DNA of 12,524 nt from CAZKTS01 sp964555735 (GCA_964555735.1 CAZKTS010000154.1:1-12524); one strand, 5' to 3'; shown: positions 6,239 through 12,524, numbered from the stretch's first letter. The notes: a model not told the origin generated them from the letters alone. Made by a program: numbers and translations.

Positions 6239-8248
6239 GTGCGGCGCGAGATCCGGAGCTACTGCCGGATCTGCGCCGCGTCCTGCGGGATCCTCGTGAG
6301 CGTCGACGGCACGCGCGTCGAGCGCGTCCGTGGCGATCCCGACCATCCGATCTCGCGCGGGTACACCTGCCCGAAGGGGCGCGCGCTGCCGGCCTGGCAC
6401 CACTCCCCCGACCGCCTCGACGTGCCGCTGCTGCGCGGCGAGCCGGTGTCGTGGGGCGTCGTCCTCGACGACCTCGCGGCCGCGGTGCGTGCGGCGACCG
6501 AGCACGACCCCGACGGCTTCGGCGCCTACCTCGCCACCGGCCTCGCGTACGACATCAACGGGTGGATGGTCACCGAGCGACTCCTCCGCCGCGTCGGGTC
6601 GCGCCAGCGGTACACGCCGGTCACCGTCGACAACGCGCCGGTGCTGCGCGCCGCGGAGCTCGTGACCGGCACATCCGAGCTCAACACCGTCTGGGATCCC
6701 GAGCACTCGTCGCTGCTCCTGCTCGTCGGCACCAACCCGGTCGTGTCGCACGGCTACGGCACCACGCTCGCCGACCCGGTCGCTCGCCTGCGCGAGTTCC
6801 GGGCGCGCGGCGGCCGCGTGTGGGTAGCCGACCCCCGCCGCACCGAGTCGACCGCGCTCGCCGACGGCCACCTCGCGGTCCGTCCCGGGACCGACCACCT
6901 GCTGCTCGCGTGGCTGGTGCGCGAGCTCTTGGCCGACGGCGCCGACACCGCCGAGCTCGAACGGCACGCTGACGTCGCCGATGTGGCGCGGCTGCGCGCC
7001 ATGGTCGAACCGTGCACGCTCCCCCGCGTCGCCGCCGCGCTCGACGTGCCCGCCGACGATCTGGTGGCGCTGCTCGACGACGTGCGACGCGCCGGCCGCA
7101 TCGCGGCGATGTGCGGCACCGGCGTCACCATGAGCCGCGACGGCGTCGTCGCCGAGTGGCTGCGCTGGGTGCTGCTCATCGTCACCGGCTCGGTCGACCG
7201 CCTCGGCGGCATGCGCTGCAACCAAGGATGGCTGTTCCCGCTCGACAACCGGCCGTGGCCGATGCCCGCCCGCGACGAAGGGCCGGGCCCGGCGTCGCGC
7301 CCGGACCTCGCGCGCTGGCAGGGCCAGCACCCGTGTGCCGCGCTCGCCGACGAGATCCAGCACGGCCCGCTCCGCGCCCTCCTCGTCGGCGGAGGCAACC
7401 CGCTCACCGCGTTCCCCGATGCCGAGCGCACGCGTCGGGCGTTGGGTGCGCTCGACGCGCTGGCGGTGCTCGACGTCCGCCACACGTCGCTCACCGCCGT
7501 CGCGACCCATGTGCTCCCCGTGACCGGGCAGCTCGAGCGGGCCGACGTCTCGATGCTGGAGAACGTCTCGTTCGCCAACGGCGCGCAGCACACACCAGCG
7601 GTCGTGCCGCCCGGCGCCGACCGGCGGCCGGTGTGGTGGGTGATCGCGCAGCTTGCGACCCGCCTCGAGCTCGACGTGCTCTCGGGCGCCGATCCGGACG
7701 CCATCGACGACGAGACCCTGCTGCGCGGCATCGCCGTCGGCAGCCGGGGTGGCTACGACGAGCTCGCGGCGGCGGGGCCGCACGGCGTGCGCGCGCCCGA
7801 CGCGTACGGATGGGTGCACGACGTCGTGCTGCCCGACGGTCGCTGGAAGCTCGCGCCGCCCGAGCTCGTGGACCGCTTCCGACCGCCGGGCGATGCGGCC
7901 GCACCCGCGCTCGTGCTCGCGCCGCGCCGTCGCGTGCGCTCGATGAACAGCGCCCGGTACACCGCCGCTGCCGACGCCACGAGGGAGCCGGCGGACGTAC
8001 GCCTCCATCCCGACGACGCGGCGCGCGGTGCCGTCGGCGACGGCGACGCGGTGGTCGTCGAGAGCGCGCACGGAAGCGTGCGCGGCACGGTCCGCGTGGA
8101 CCTCTCGACGCGTCCCGGCGTGGTCTCGTGCACCCACGGCGACGACGGGAGCAACGTCGGCGAGCTCACCAGCGCGACCGACGACCTCGACCCGGACACC
8201 GGGATGCCGCGCGCGTCAGGGGTCGCGGTCACGGTGCGCCCGGTCTGA
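6239..8248 (+). CDS. Molybdopterin-dependent oxidoreductase, formate dehydrogenase/nitrate reductase superfamily
   Basis: 669 aa. The N-terminal 4Fe-4S motif is C9-x2-C12-x3-C16-x27-C44 (YCRICAASC, then YTCPKGR). Pterin-binding segments follow: VGTNPVVSHGYG (163-174) and VADPRRTES (196-204). The C-terminal dinucleotide-binding domain is announced by RSMNSARY and LHPDDAARGAVGDGDAV. There is no Tat signal, so it acts in the cytoplasm. In the segment that normally carries the Mo-binding Cys, SeCys or Ser, the sequence is TVDNAPVLRAAELVTGTS; no Cys or SeCys is there and nothing aligns convincingly as ligand. The substrate is unknown. The GTG start at 6239 is supported by GAGGT about 9 nt upstream and by its closeness to the cluster motif. 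It lies 16 bp after the peroxiredoxin gene. The long antisense open frame over it is a GC artefact. Confidence 0.93.
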   Translation: MRREIRSYCRICAASCGILVSVDGTRVERVRGDPDHPISRGYTCPKGRALPAWHHSPDRLDVPLLRGEPVSWGVVLDDLAAAVRAATEHDPDGFGAYLATGLAYDINGWMVTERLLRRVGSRQRYTPVTVDNAPVLRAAELVTGTSELNTVWDPEHSSLLLLVGTNPVVSHGYGTTLADPVARLREFRARGGRVWVADPRRTESTALADGHLAVRPGTDHLLLAWLVRELLADGADTAELERHADVADVARLRAMVEPCTLPRVAAALDVPADDLVALLDDVRRAGRIAAMCGTGVTMSRDGVVAEWLRWVLLIVTGSVDRLGGMRCNQGWLFPLDNRPWPMPARDEGPGPASRPDLARWQGQHPCAALADEIQHGPLRALLVGGGNPLTAFPDAERTRRALGALDALAVLDVRHTSLTAVATHVLPVTGQLERADVSMLENVSFANGAQHTPAVVPPGADRRPVWWVIAQLATRLELDVLSGADPDAIDDETLLRGIAVGSRGGYDELAAAGPHGVRAPDAYGWVHDVVLPDGRWKLAPPELVDRFRPPGDAAAPALVLAPRRRVRSMNSARYTAAADATREPADVRLHPDDAARGAVGDGDAVVVESAHGSVRGTVRVDLSTRPGVVSCTHGDDGSNVGELTSATDDLDPDTGMPRASGVAVTVRPV

Positions 8249-8266
8249 GCGGGTCGGCACCGGCGC

Positions 8267-8272
8267 TACCGT
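8267..8272 (+). promoter_or_regulatory. Predicted leaderless -10 box (TACCGT) of the TrxR-like gene
   Basis: TACCGT is followed by seven bases (TCGCCCG) and then GTG 8280. It fits in the 31-bp gap after the molybdopterin gene. No Shine-Dalgarno is visible before this GTG. The flavoprotein may thus have its own leaderless transcript in addition to any read-through. Confidence 0.45.
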
Positions 8273-8279
8273 TCGCCCG

Positions 8280-9941
8280 GTGACGCCACTCGAGCCCGTA
8301 CCGACCGACCCGGCGGCAGCCGTCTTCGGCGCGGCGGAGCTGGCGGAGATCGCCGAGTTCGGCTCGGAGCGCCCGATGGCCGTCGGCGAGGTGCTGTTCG
8401 ACCCGGGCGACGACACCGCCAACTTCGTCGTGATCCTCGAGGGCGAGATCGCGATCTACCGGGCCGATCCCGAGGGCGACGTCTTCATCACCCAGCATGG
8501 GGCCGGACGCTTCCTCGGCGAGCTCAACCTCCTCACCGGGCAGCGGGCGTGGCTCAGCGCCCGTGCGGTGGCGCCGGGACGGGTGCTCGTGGTGCCGCCG
8601 GACGGGTTCCGCCGCCTCATGAGCGCCAAGCCCGACATCGCCGACGTGATCTTCCGCGCGCTCGTCGCCCGGCGCGAGCTGCTCCAGGCCGGGGAGGGTG
8701 CGCGGGCCATCCGGATCATCGGCTCGCGGTACTCGGCCGATGCGCTCGCGCTGCGCGCGTTCGCGGCGCGCTCGCGCGTCGTGCACAGCTGGGTGGACCT
8801 CGAGGACGCGGACGACGTCGAGGCGCTCCTCACCAGCATGGGCGTCACCGCGGCGGACACACCGGTGGTCGTCACGCCGACGGCGTTGCTCCGACGGCCC
8901 TCGCCGGGCGAGTTCGCCGAGCACCTCGGGCTCACGATCCACCCGACCCCCGGCTACGTGTTCGACCTCGTCGTGGTGGGGAGCGGTCCGGCCGGCCTCG
9001 CGGCCGCGGTCTACGGCGCGTCGGAAGGCCTCGACACGGTGTCGCTCGACGCCGTCGCCGCCGGCGGGCAGGCGAGCGCGAGCTCGCGCATCGAGAACTA
9101 CGTCGGGTTCCCGAACGGAATCTCGGGCGAGGACCTCACGTCACGCGCCGCGACGCAAGCCCAACGGCTCGGCGCCCGGATCAATGCGCCCTGCGCGGTC
9201 GGCGGCCTCCACATCGAGCACGGCTTCTTCGTCGTCGAGCTCGCCGACGGCAGCGAGGTGCCGGCCCGCACGGTGATCGTCGCGTCCGGCGCGCGCTACC
9301 AGCGGCTCGCGGTCGACGACCTCGAGCGCTTCGAGGGTGCCGGCGTCTACTACGCCGCGACCGACCTCGAGGCGCGGGTGTGCGCGGACCAGCCGGTGCT
9401 CGTGGTCGGTGGCGGCAACTCCGCCGGCCAGGCCGCGATCTACCTGTCGCAGCAAGGGTGCCGGGTCACGATCGCGATCCGCGGCGACAACCTCGCCAAG
9501 AGCATGTCGCGCTACCTCATCGAGCGGGTCGAGGCCGATCCGGACATCGAGCTGCGCACCTGCACCGAGGTGCGCGGCCTCGAGGGCGAGACCCACCTCG
9601 AGCACGTGGCGCTCGAGCACACCGCGACCGGAACGACGACGACCGAGCCGTGCGCGGGGCTGTTCTGCTTCATCGGCGCCGAGCCGGCGACCCAGTGGCT
9701 CGGCCGGTGCATCGCACTCGACGACCGCGGGTTCGTGCTCACCGACCGGTCACTGCCCGACGACGTGCTCCACTCGCCCGAGTTCGCGGCACGCGACCCG
9801 CTGCCGTACGAGACGTCGGTGCCCGGCATCTTCGCCGTCGGCGACGTCCGCCACGGCTCTCTCAAGCGCGTCGCCGCCGCCGTCGGTGAGGGCTCCAGCG
9901 CCGTCCGCTCCGTCCACGATCACCTCGCCTCCCTCGACTGA
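8280..9941 (+). CDS. Cyclic-nucleotide-binding-like / glutaredoxin-like / thioredoxin-reductase-like fusion flavoprotein
   Basis: 553 aa in three parts. Residues ~13-130 form a cNMP-binding-type beta-barrel (FVVILEGEIAIY; FLGELNLLTG), but the Arg of the phosphate cassette is replaced: the segment reads QRAWLSA, with Leu92 before Ser93. Residues ~141-220 look like a glutaredoxin/thioredoxin fold (IRIIGSRYSADALALRAF; TPVVVTP) with SRYS where a CxxC would be. Residues ~228-553 are a TrxR-type FAD/NADPH unit: FAD loop GSGPAGLAAA (234-243), AGGQ and ENYVGFP, NADPH loop VGGGNSAGQAA (376-386), C-terminal FAD motif GIFAVGDVR (516-524). The TrxR CxxC is absent (GVYYAATDLEA in that region). It may therefore be a diaphorase or ferredoxin/flavodoxin reductase rather than a thioredoxin reductase. 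The start is GTG 8280, behind a leaderless-type -10 box. The electron acceptor is unknown. Confidence 0.9.
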   Translation: MTPLEPVPTDPAAAVFGAAELAEIAEFGSERPMAVGEVLFDPGDDTANFVVILEGEIAIYRADPEGDVFITQHGAGRFLGELNLLTGQRAWLSARAVAPGRVLVVPPDGFRRLMSAKPDIADVIFRALVARRELLQAGEGARAIRIIGSRYSADALALRAFAARSRVVHSWVDLEDADDVEALLTSMGVTAADTPVVVTPTALLRRPSPGEFAEHLGLTIHPTPGYVFDLVVVGSGPAGLAAAVYGASEGLDTVSLDAVAAGGQASASSRIENYVGFPNGISGEDLTSRAATQAQRLGARINAPCAVGGLHIEHGFFVVELADGSEVPARTVIVASGARYQRLAVDDLERFEGAGVYYAATDLEARVCADQPVLVVGGGNSAGQAAIYLSQQGCRVTIAIRGDNLAKSMSRYLIERVEADPDIELRTCTEVRGLEGETHLEHVALEHTATGTTTTEPCAGLFCFIGAEPATQWLGRCIALDDRGFVLTDRSLPDDVLHSPEFAARDPLPYETSVPGIFAVGDVRHGSLKRVAAAVGEGSSAVRSVHDHLASLD

Positions 9942-9965
9942 GGCGAGCTGAAGCCCGAGGGCGTC

Positions 9966-10103
9966 GGTCAAGAGCAAAGGTCAAGAACAGAGGTCAAGAA
10001 CGAGAGCCGCTTCTTGGCACGTTGCGTGTCACATGGACTGATGGAACGTGCCAAGAACCGGCCCTGGTCCCTTGATCTTGACCTTCGTCCTTAACCTTGA
10101 CCT
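9966..10103. repeat. Nested palindromic repeat element between convergent genes
   Basis: Left arm: GGTCAAG occurs three times with an exact 13-bp period at 9966, 9979 and 9992 (units GGTCAAGAGCAAA, GGTCAAGAACAGA, GGTCAAGAACGAG). Right arm: complementary CTTGACC is at 10077-10083 and 10096-10102, with variants CTTGATC at 10071 and CTTAACC at 10090. AAGGTCAAG (9977-9985) pairs perfectly with CTTGACCTT (10077-10085), and AGGTCAAG (9991-9998) with CTTGACCT (10096-10103). The centre is a 13-bp perfect hairpin (10011-10057). The stretch is clearly richer in A/T than its surroundings and encodes nothing. It could be a REP-like or miniature mobile palindrome that also acts as a two-way terminator, or part of a structured RNA. 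The structure is seen directly; the role is inferred. Confidence 0.7.
10011..10057. terminator. 13-bp perfect hairpin, possible bidirectional terminator
   Basis: TTCTTGGCACGTT (10011-10023) and AACGTGCCAAGAA (10045-10057) are perfect inverted copies around a 21-base loop. It lies between the convergent ends of the TrxR-like gene (stop 9941) and the DapB-like gene (stop 10110). No T-tract follows on either strand, so termination would be of the tail-less actinobacterial kind. The TTCTTG arm can also pair with CAAGAA at 9995-10000, giving a competing fold. Confidence 0.5.
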
Positions 10104-10109
10104 CCCCAG

Positions 10110-11183
10110 TCACCTCACGAGCTGGGCAGCGCCGGTGATGGGCGGAAGGTCCAGGGGGCTGACCGGGCCGGCGGGGGCGACGACGACGGCGGGGATCGCG
10201 TTGACGATGCGGTTGGCGGCCGTGGCGTTGCCGCCGCCGGCCGCGCCGGGCTCGCCCGGCTCGGTGCCGTGCACCGACACCGTGAGGTTGGGGTGGCCGG
10301 TCACCTGCACGCGGTGCTCGCCGCCGGGCGACGACGACTGGGGCCACTCGGGCGCGCAGTCGTCGTCGATGCGCGTGATGTGCTCCATCACGATCGGCGC
10401 GCGACCACCCGACTCCCCGCGCACCTCGAAGCGGAACGCACCCTGCGTGCCCTTCTCGAACGTGCCCATGCCGGCCACCTCGATCGTGCGCTCGAGCGGC
10501 CGGCGCTCGACGAACGTCGTGACCGCGTCGAGCTCGATCCCGAGGATCTCGGCGAGGATGCGCACCATCGGCGCCCACACCATGTCGAGCGAGAAGTCGA
10601 GGAGCATGAGCGGCACTGCGTCCATCGGCCCGCCGAAGCCGATCACCTCGCGCACGACGTCGGGCGCGTCGTACAGGGCGTAGTTGAAGACCTCCTGCAC
10701 GCGGATCTCCTCGATGCCCGCGCTGACGCCGCTCACCAGCGCCGGAAGGATGTCGAGCGCCCAGCCGGGGTCGATGCCCGACACGAACACCGAGGCATCA
10801 CCCTCCTTGCAGGCGGGCTCGACGACGTCGAGCAGGTCGCGCGGCGCGCTCGCGGGGTGGAGAAGTGGATAGAAGGAGGTGGAGACGACGTCCTTGCCGG
10901 CGCGCAGACATGCCACCAGGTCGTTCAGTGCCTCGACCGGCCGGGTGTCGGCGGTTGCGGTGTACACGACGACATCGACGTCGTCGGCGAGCGCCACGCC
11001 CGGATCGTCTGAAGCCGCCACGCCCAGCGGGCCGATGCCCGCGAGCTCGCCCGCGTCGCGTCCCACCTTCTGGGGGTTCGAGACCACGGTCGCCGTCAGC
11101 TCGAGGTCCCGATGCCCGGCTACCGCCCGGATGGCCGGCCGCCCCGCGTTGCCCGTGCCCCACACCGCCACTCGTGTCGTCAT
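10110..11183 (-). CDS. DapB-like NAD(P)H-dependent dehydrogenase (amine dehydrogenase family)
   Basis: 357 aa. It has an N-terminal Rossmann fold, MTTRVAVWGTGNAGRPAIRA, with the dinucleotide loop GTGNAG at 9-14. TATADTRPVEALNDL follows, then the substrate-domain motif GIDPGWALDILP (136-147), analogous to the NPGF-D-LP motif of this group. The C-terminus NRIVNAIPAVVVAPAGP is typical of the family. It resembles dihydrodipicolinate reductase and 2,4-diaminopentanoate dehydrogenase but is much longer than true DapB (~250 aa), so lysine synthesis is unlikely. The substrate is unknown, perhaps an imine or keto compound. ATG 11183 has no Shine-Dalgarno but lies 7 nt behind TAGCGT, fitting a leaderless mRNA. 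The frame is open upstream to 11459, but that part is antisense to the hydrolase gene. It stands alone as a single leftward gene. Confidence 0.88.
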   Translation of the reverse strand: MTTRVAVWGTGNAGRPAIRAVAGHRDLELTATVVSNPQKVGRDAGELAGIGPLGVAASDDPGVALADDVDVVVYTATADTRPVEALNDLVACLRAGKDVVSTSFYPLLHPASAPRDLLDVVEPACKEGDASVFVSGIDPGWALDILPALVSGVSAGIEEIRVQEVFNYALYDAPDVVREVIGFGGPMDAVPLMLLDFSLDMVWAPMVRILAEILGIELDAVTTFVERRPLERTIEVAGMGTFEKGTQGAFRFEVRGESGGRAPIVMEHITRIDDDCAPEWPQSSSPGGEHRVQVTGHPNLTVSVHGTEPGEPGAAGGGNATAANRIVNAIPAVVVAPAGPVSPLDLPPITGAAQLVR

Positions 11184-11190
11184 GGCGCGC

Positions 11191-11196
11191 ACGCTA
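11191..11196 (-). promoter_or_regulatory. Predicted leaderless -10 box (TAGCGT) of the DapB-like gene
   Basis: On the minus strand TAGCGT is followed by seven bases (GCGCGCC) and then ATG 11183. There is no Shine-Dalgarno. Its -35 region would fall on the opposing promoter and the 5' end of the hydrolase gene. Confidence 0.55.
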
Positions 11197-11212
11197 GCGA
11201 CACCGTCACCCC

Positions 11213-11218
11213 TAACGT
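11213..11218 (+). promoter_or_regulatory. Predicted leaderless -10 box (TAACGT) of the secreted hydrolase gene
   Basis: TAACGT is followed by six bases (CGCGAC) and then GTG 11225. No Shine-Dalgarno precedes the GTG. Only 16 bp separate it from the opposing -10 box at 11191-11196, so the two promoters must overlap and may exclude each other. Confidence 0.55.
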
Positions 11219-11224
11219 CGCGAC

Positions 11225-12175
11225 GTGCGCGGCCGACGGGGACCAGCAGTGGCGGCCGGGCTCGCGTTGGTCGCATCGGCCCTGGCCGCCGCCGCCACGC
11301 CTGCGATCGCTGCAGGCAACGACGGCGTCGGCACCCGGCTGGAGACGTTCGTCGACACCTCCCGCACCACACCGGCCAACCCCCAGGGCACCGACGGCGA
11401 GCGGCCCGAGCGCACCCTCCCCACCACCATCTACTTCCCCACCGACGCGGACGGCGCAACGAAGCGCGGGCGCTTCCCGCTCGTCCTCTTCAGCCACGGC
11501 ACCGCGACCGACGCCACCACGTACGACGAGCTCTTGCGAACCTGGGCGCGCGCCGGGTTCGTGGTCGCCGCGCCCGCGTACCCCCGCACCTCGCGCCAGG
11601 CCCGCGGTGGCCCCGACCTGACCAACCAGGACCGCGACCAGCAACCCGCCGACGCGTCGTTCGTCATCAGCGAGACGCTCGCGCTCCCCTGGCTCGACGG
11701 AACCGTCGACGACGAACGGATCTTCGCCGCGGGCCACTCGCTCGGGGCCTACACGTCGCTCCAGCTCGGGTACGGCGCCTGTTGCCACGACGACCGGATC
11801 GACGGCGTGATCTCGCTCGCGGGCCTCGGCTACGGCCGCGGCGGTGTGGCCCACGACACGACTCCGCCGCCTCTTCTCGTCGTGCACGCCGCGGACGACC
11901 CCGAGGTCCCGTACCGCTACGCCGAGGCGACGATGTGCGAGGCGGCCGCGGCCCGCTGGCTCGTGACGCTCGACGACGTGCCGGCCGTCGTCGCCCACCT
12001 GACCCCCTTCACCGGCGGCGACACCCCGGCCGCCCGCCTGGCGACCGACGCGACGACGGCCTTCCTGCAGGCCGTCGCTCGGGGCAAGGATCCGCAACGC
12101 AACCTCCGCCGTGCGGTCCGGGCCGACCCCGGGACCGGGACGCTCCACCGCGAGGATGAGGGAGACCCCTGCTAG
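11225..12175 (+). CDS. Secreted alpha/beta hydrolase (PAF-acetylhydrolase/chlorophyllase-like)
   Basis: 316 aa. The basic start MRGRR and a hydrophobic stretch to about residue 29 (cleavage likely after TPAIA) form a signal peptide. The hydrolase core has SHG at 90-92 (oxyanion side), the nucleophile elbow GHSLG with S172, an acid at D225 (HAADDPEVPY) and a candidate His at H258 (VVAHLTPF). This layout matches esterases and lipases of the platelet-activating-factor-acetylhydrolase/chlorophyllase kind; an ester substrate outside the membrane is likely but unidentified. The adjacent C186-C187 and C237 could form disulfides. The Arg-rich tail from about residue 288 (RNLRRAVRADPG) ending in Cys is unusual. 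GTG 11225 is chosen because it opens the signal peptide and sits 6 nt behind TAACGT. It is followed 40 bp later by another secreted protein. Confidence 0.88.
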   Translation: MRGRRGPAVAAGLALVASALAAAATPAIAAGNDGVGTRLETFVDTSRTTPANPQGTDGERPERTLPTTIYFPTDADGATKRGRFPLVLFSHGTATDATTYDELLRTWARAGFVVAAPAYPRTSRQARGGPDLTNQDRDQQPADASFVISETLALPWLDGTVDDERIFAAGHSLGAYTSLQLGYGACCHDDRIDGVISLAGLGYGRGGVAHDTTPPPLLVVHAADDPEVPYRYAEATMCEAAAARWLVTLDDVPAVVAHLTPFTGGDTPAARLATDATTAFLQAVARGKDPQRNLRRAVRADPGTGTLHREDEGDPC

Positions 12176-12178
12176 GTT

Positions 12179-12211
12179 GCCGCCCAACGTTGCTCCCGAT
12201 TCGGGCGGAGG
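12179..12211 (+). promoter_or_regulatory. Possible Shine-Dalgarno-masking hairpin and palindromes
   Basis: In the 40-bp gap before the last gene, CCGCCC (12180-12185) can pair with GGGCGG (12203-12208), whose end overlaps the GGAGG ribosome site (12207-12211). Two smaller perfect palindromes lie inside: CAACGTTG (12185-12192) and CCCGA-T-TCGGG (12195-12205). A TAGGTT that could serve as a -10 box overlaps the stop codon of the hydrolase gene (12173-12178). All of this is structure seen in sequence with an inferred role. Confidence 0.3.
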
Positions 12212-12215
12212 TCTG

Positions 12216-12524
12216 ATGCGCAACGTCCGGAAGATCTGTGCCGTCGCGATCGTGGGTGCCCTCGGTGCCCTCGGCCTGGCCGCCATCGGCGCCGGCCCCG
12301 CGGCCGGCGCGCCCACCGGCTACTCGATGCTCGAGACCAGCGACGACACGTGCCAGCTCGCGACCGTCGATCTCGCCACGGGCGCGACGACCCTCCTGCC
12401 GGGCGTCAGCGACTGCCCGAACGACATCACCCTCAGCCCCGAGGGCGTCGTGTACGGCATCGACGAGCGCATCATCGGCGGCGGCAGCTTCGCCGTGCTC
12501 CTCCGCTACGACGGCCAGGGCAAC
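12216..12524 (+). CDS. Secreted protein of unknown function (5' part only)
   Basis: 103 codons are visible; the gene runs off the right edge. MRNVRK is followed by a long Ala/Gly/Leu hydrophobic stretch and AAGAP, a clear signal peptide with likely cleavage around residues 31-32. The mature part (TGYSMLETSDDTCQLATVDL, then TGATTLLPG and LSPEGVVYGID) resembles one blade of a beta-propeller: substrate-like strands with a repeating 'value for X / Y since start' pattern. Two cysteines (DTCQL, SDCPN) could form a disulfide. I do not recognise a specific family. ATG 12216 follows GGAGG with four bases between, a short but workable distance. The preceding gene is also secreted, so the pair may act outside the cell, but a shared function is not shown. 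Confidence 0.75.
   Translation, partial: MRNVRKICAVAIVGALGALGLAAIGAGPAAGAPTGYSMLETSDDTCQLATVDLATGATTLLPGVSDCPNDITLSPEGVVYGIDERIIGGGSFAVLLRYDGQGN

Noticed and set aside
6149..8137. 662-codon open frame on the minus strand, antisense to the molybdopterin oxidoreductase
   Set aside because: Its translation is an Arg/His/Gly/Ala-rich low-complexity string with no domain. The plus strand has full family motifs, so this is the mirror of high third-position GC.
7012..8283. Arg/Ala-rich plus-strand frame inside the molybdopterin gene, ending near the next gene's start
   Set aside because: It lies in the wrong frame of an intact conserved gene and its sequence is dominated by Arg and Ala.
8280..9941. 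Thioredoxin reductase (TrxB)
   Set aside because: The redox-active CxxC is missing and two extra N-terminal domains are present, so a plain TrxB label would mislead.
9966..10005. CRISPR-like short tandem repeat
   Set aside because: The units are only 13 bp without unique spacers, and the array is part of a larger palindrome; no cas genes are nearby.
10011..10057. Classical rho-independent terminator
   Set aside because: The stem is perfect but no T-tract follows on either strand, so it is kept only as a possible tail-less bidirectional terminator.
10110..11183. True DapB (4-hydroxy-tetrahydrodipicolinate reductase)
   Set aside because: The protein is about 100 residues too long and carries the GIDPGW and NRIVNAIP signatures of the amine-dehydrogenase-like group instead of the DapB catalytic motif.

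Overview
The window is very GC-rich DNA with a strong G/C bias at third codon positions, GTG as well as ATG starts, and several genes whose start codon sits 6-7 nt behind a TANNNT -10 box (leaderless style). This points to a high-GC actinobacterium. Its mix of F420/FMN-type split-barrel, DapB-like and flavodoxin-family proteins fits Acidimicrobiia or a related lineage, but that placement is inference. No rRNA, tRNA, transposase, integrase or CRISPR array was seen. Coding density is high and no gene-free stretch exceeds 300 bases.

Layout. (1) Positions 1-5608, minus strand: a compact seven-gene unit read right to left. It encodes a VOC metalloprotein, an FMN split-barrel (pyridoxamine-phosphate-oxidase-like) protein, a flavodoxin-family oxidoreductase, a sugar-phosphate isomerase/epimerase-like TIM barrel, two different Gfo/Idh/MocA dehydrogenases, and a flavodiiron-like metallo-beta-lactamase-fold protein cut by the left edge. 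Two 4-nt stop/start overlaps and short gaps suggest one transcript. The dehydrogenase pair plus TIM barrel resembles 3-keto-sugar or glycoside oxidation/elimination chemistry; the flavin and metal proteins suggest an added redox or ring-modifying step. (2) 5609-5739: a divergent promoter region with an 8-bp inverted repeat in front of the rightward unit. (3) 5740-9941, plus strand: a Prx5-type peroxiredoxin, a molybdopterin oxidoreductase with a 4Fe-4S motif but no evident protein ligand to Mo, and a three-part flavoprotein (cyclic-nucleotide-binding-like domain, cysteine-less glutaredoxin-like domain, thioredoxin-reductase fold without the CxxC). (4) 9942-10109: a convergent intergenic region filled by an unusual AT-richer nested palindrome with 13-bp repeats. 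(5) 10110-11183, minus: a DapB-like NAD(P)-dependent dehydrogenase. (6) 11184-11224: a 41-bp divergent region with two face-to-face leaderless -10 boxes. (7) 11225-12524, plus: a secreted alpha/beta hydrolase and the start of a secreted protein of unknown function.

The most interesting points are the uncharacterised seven-gene operon, which carries a free-standing flavodiiron-like domain and a separate flavodoxin; the Mo-ligand-less molybdoenzyme next to a TrxR-like protein stripped of its redox cysteines; the nested palindrome at 9966-10103; and the recurring leaderless promoter layout.
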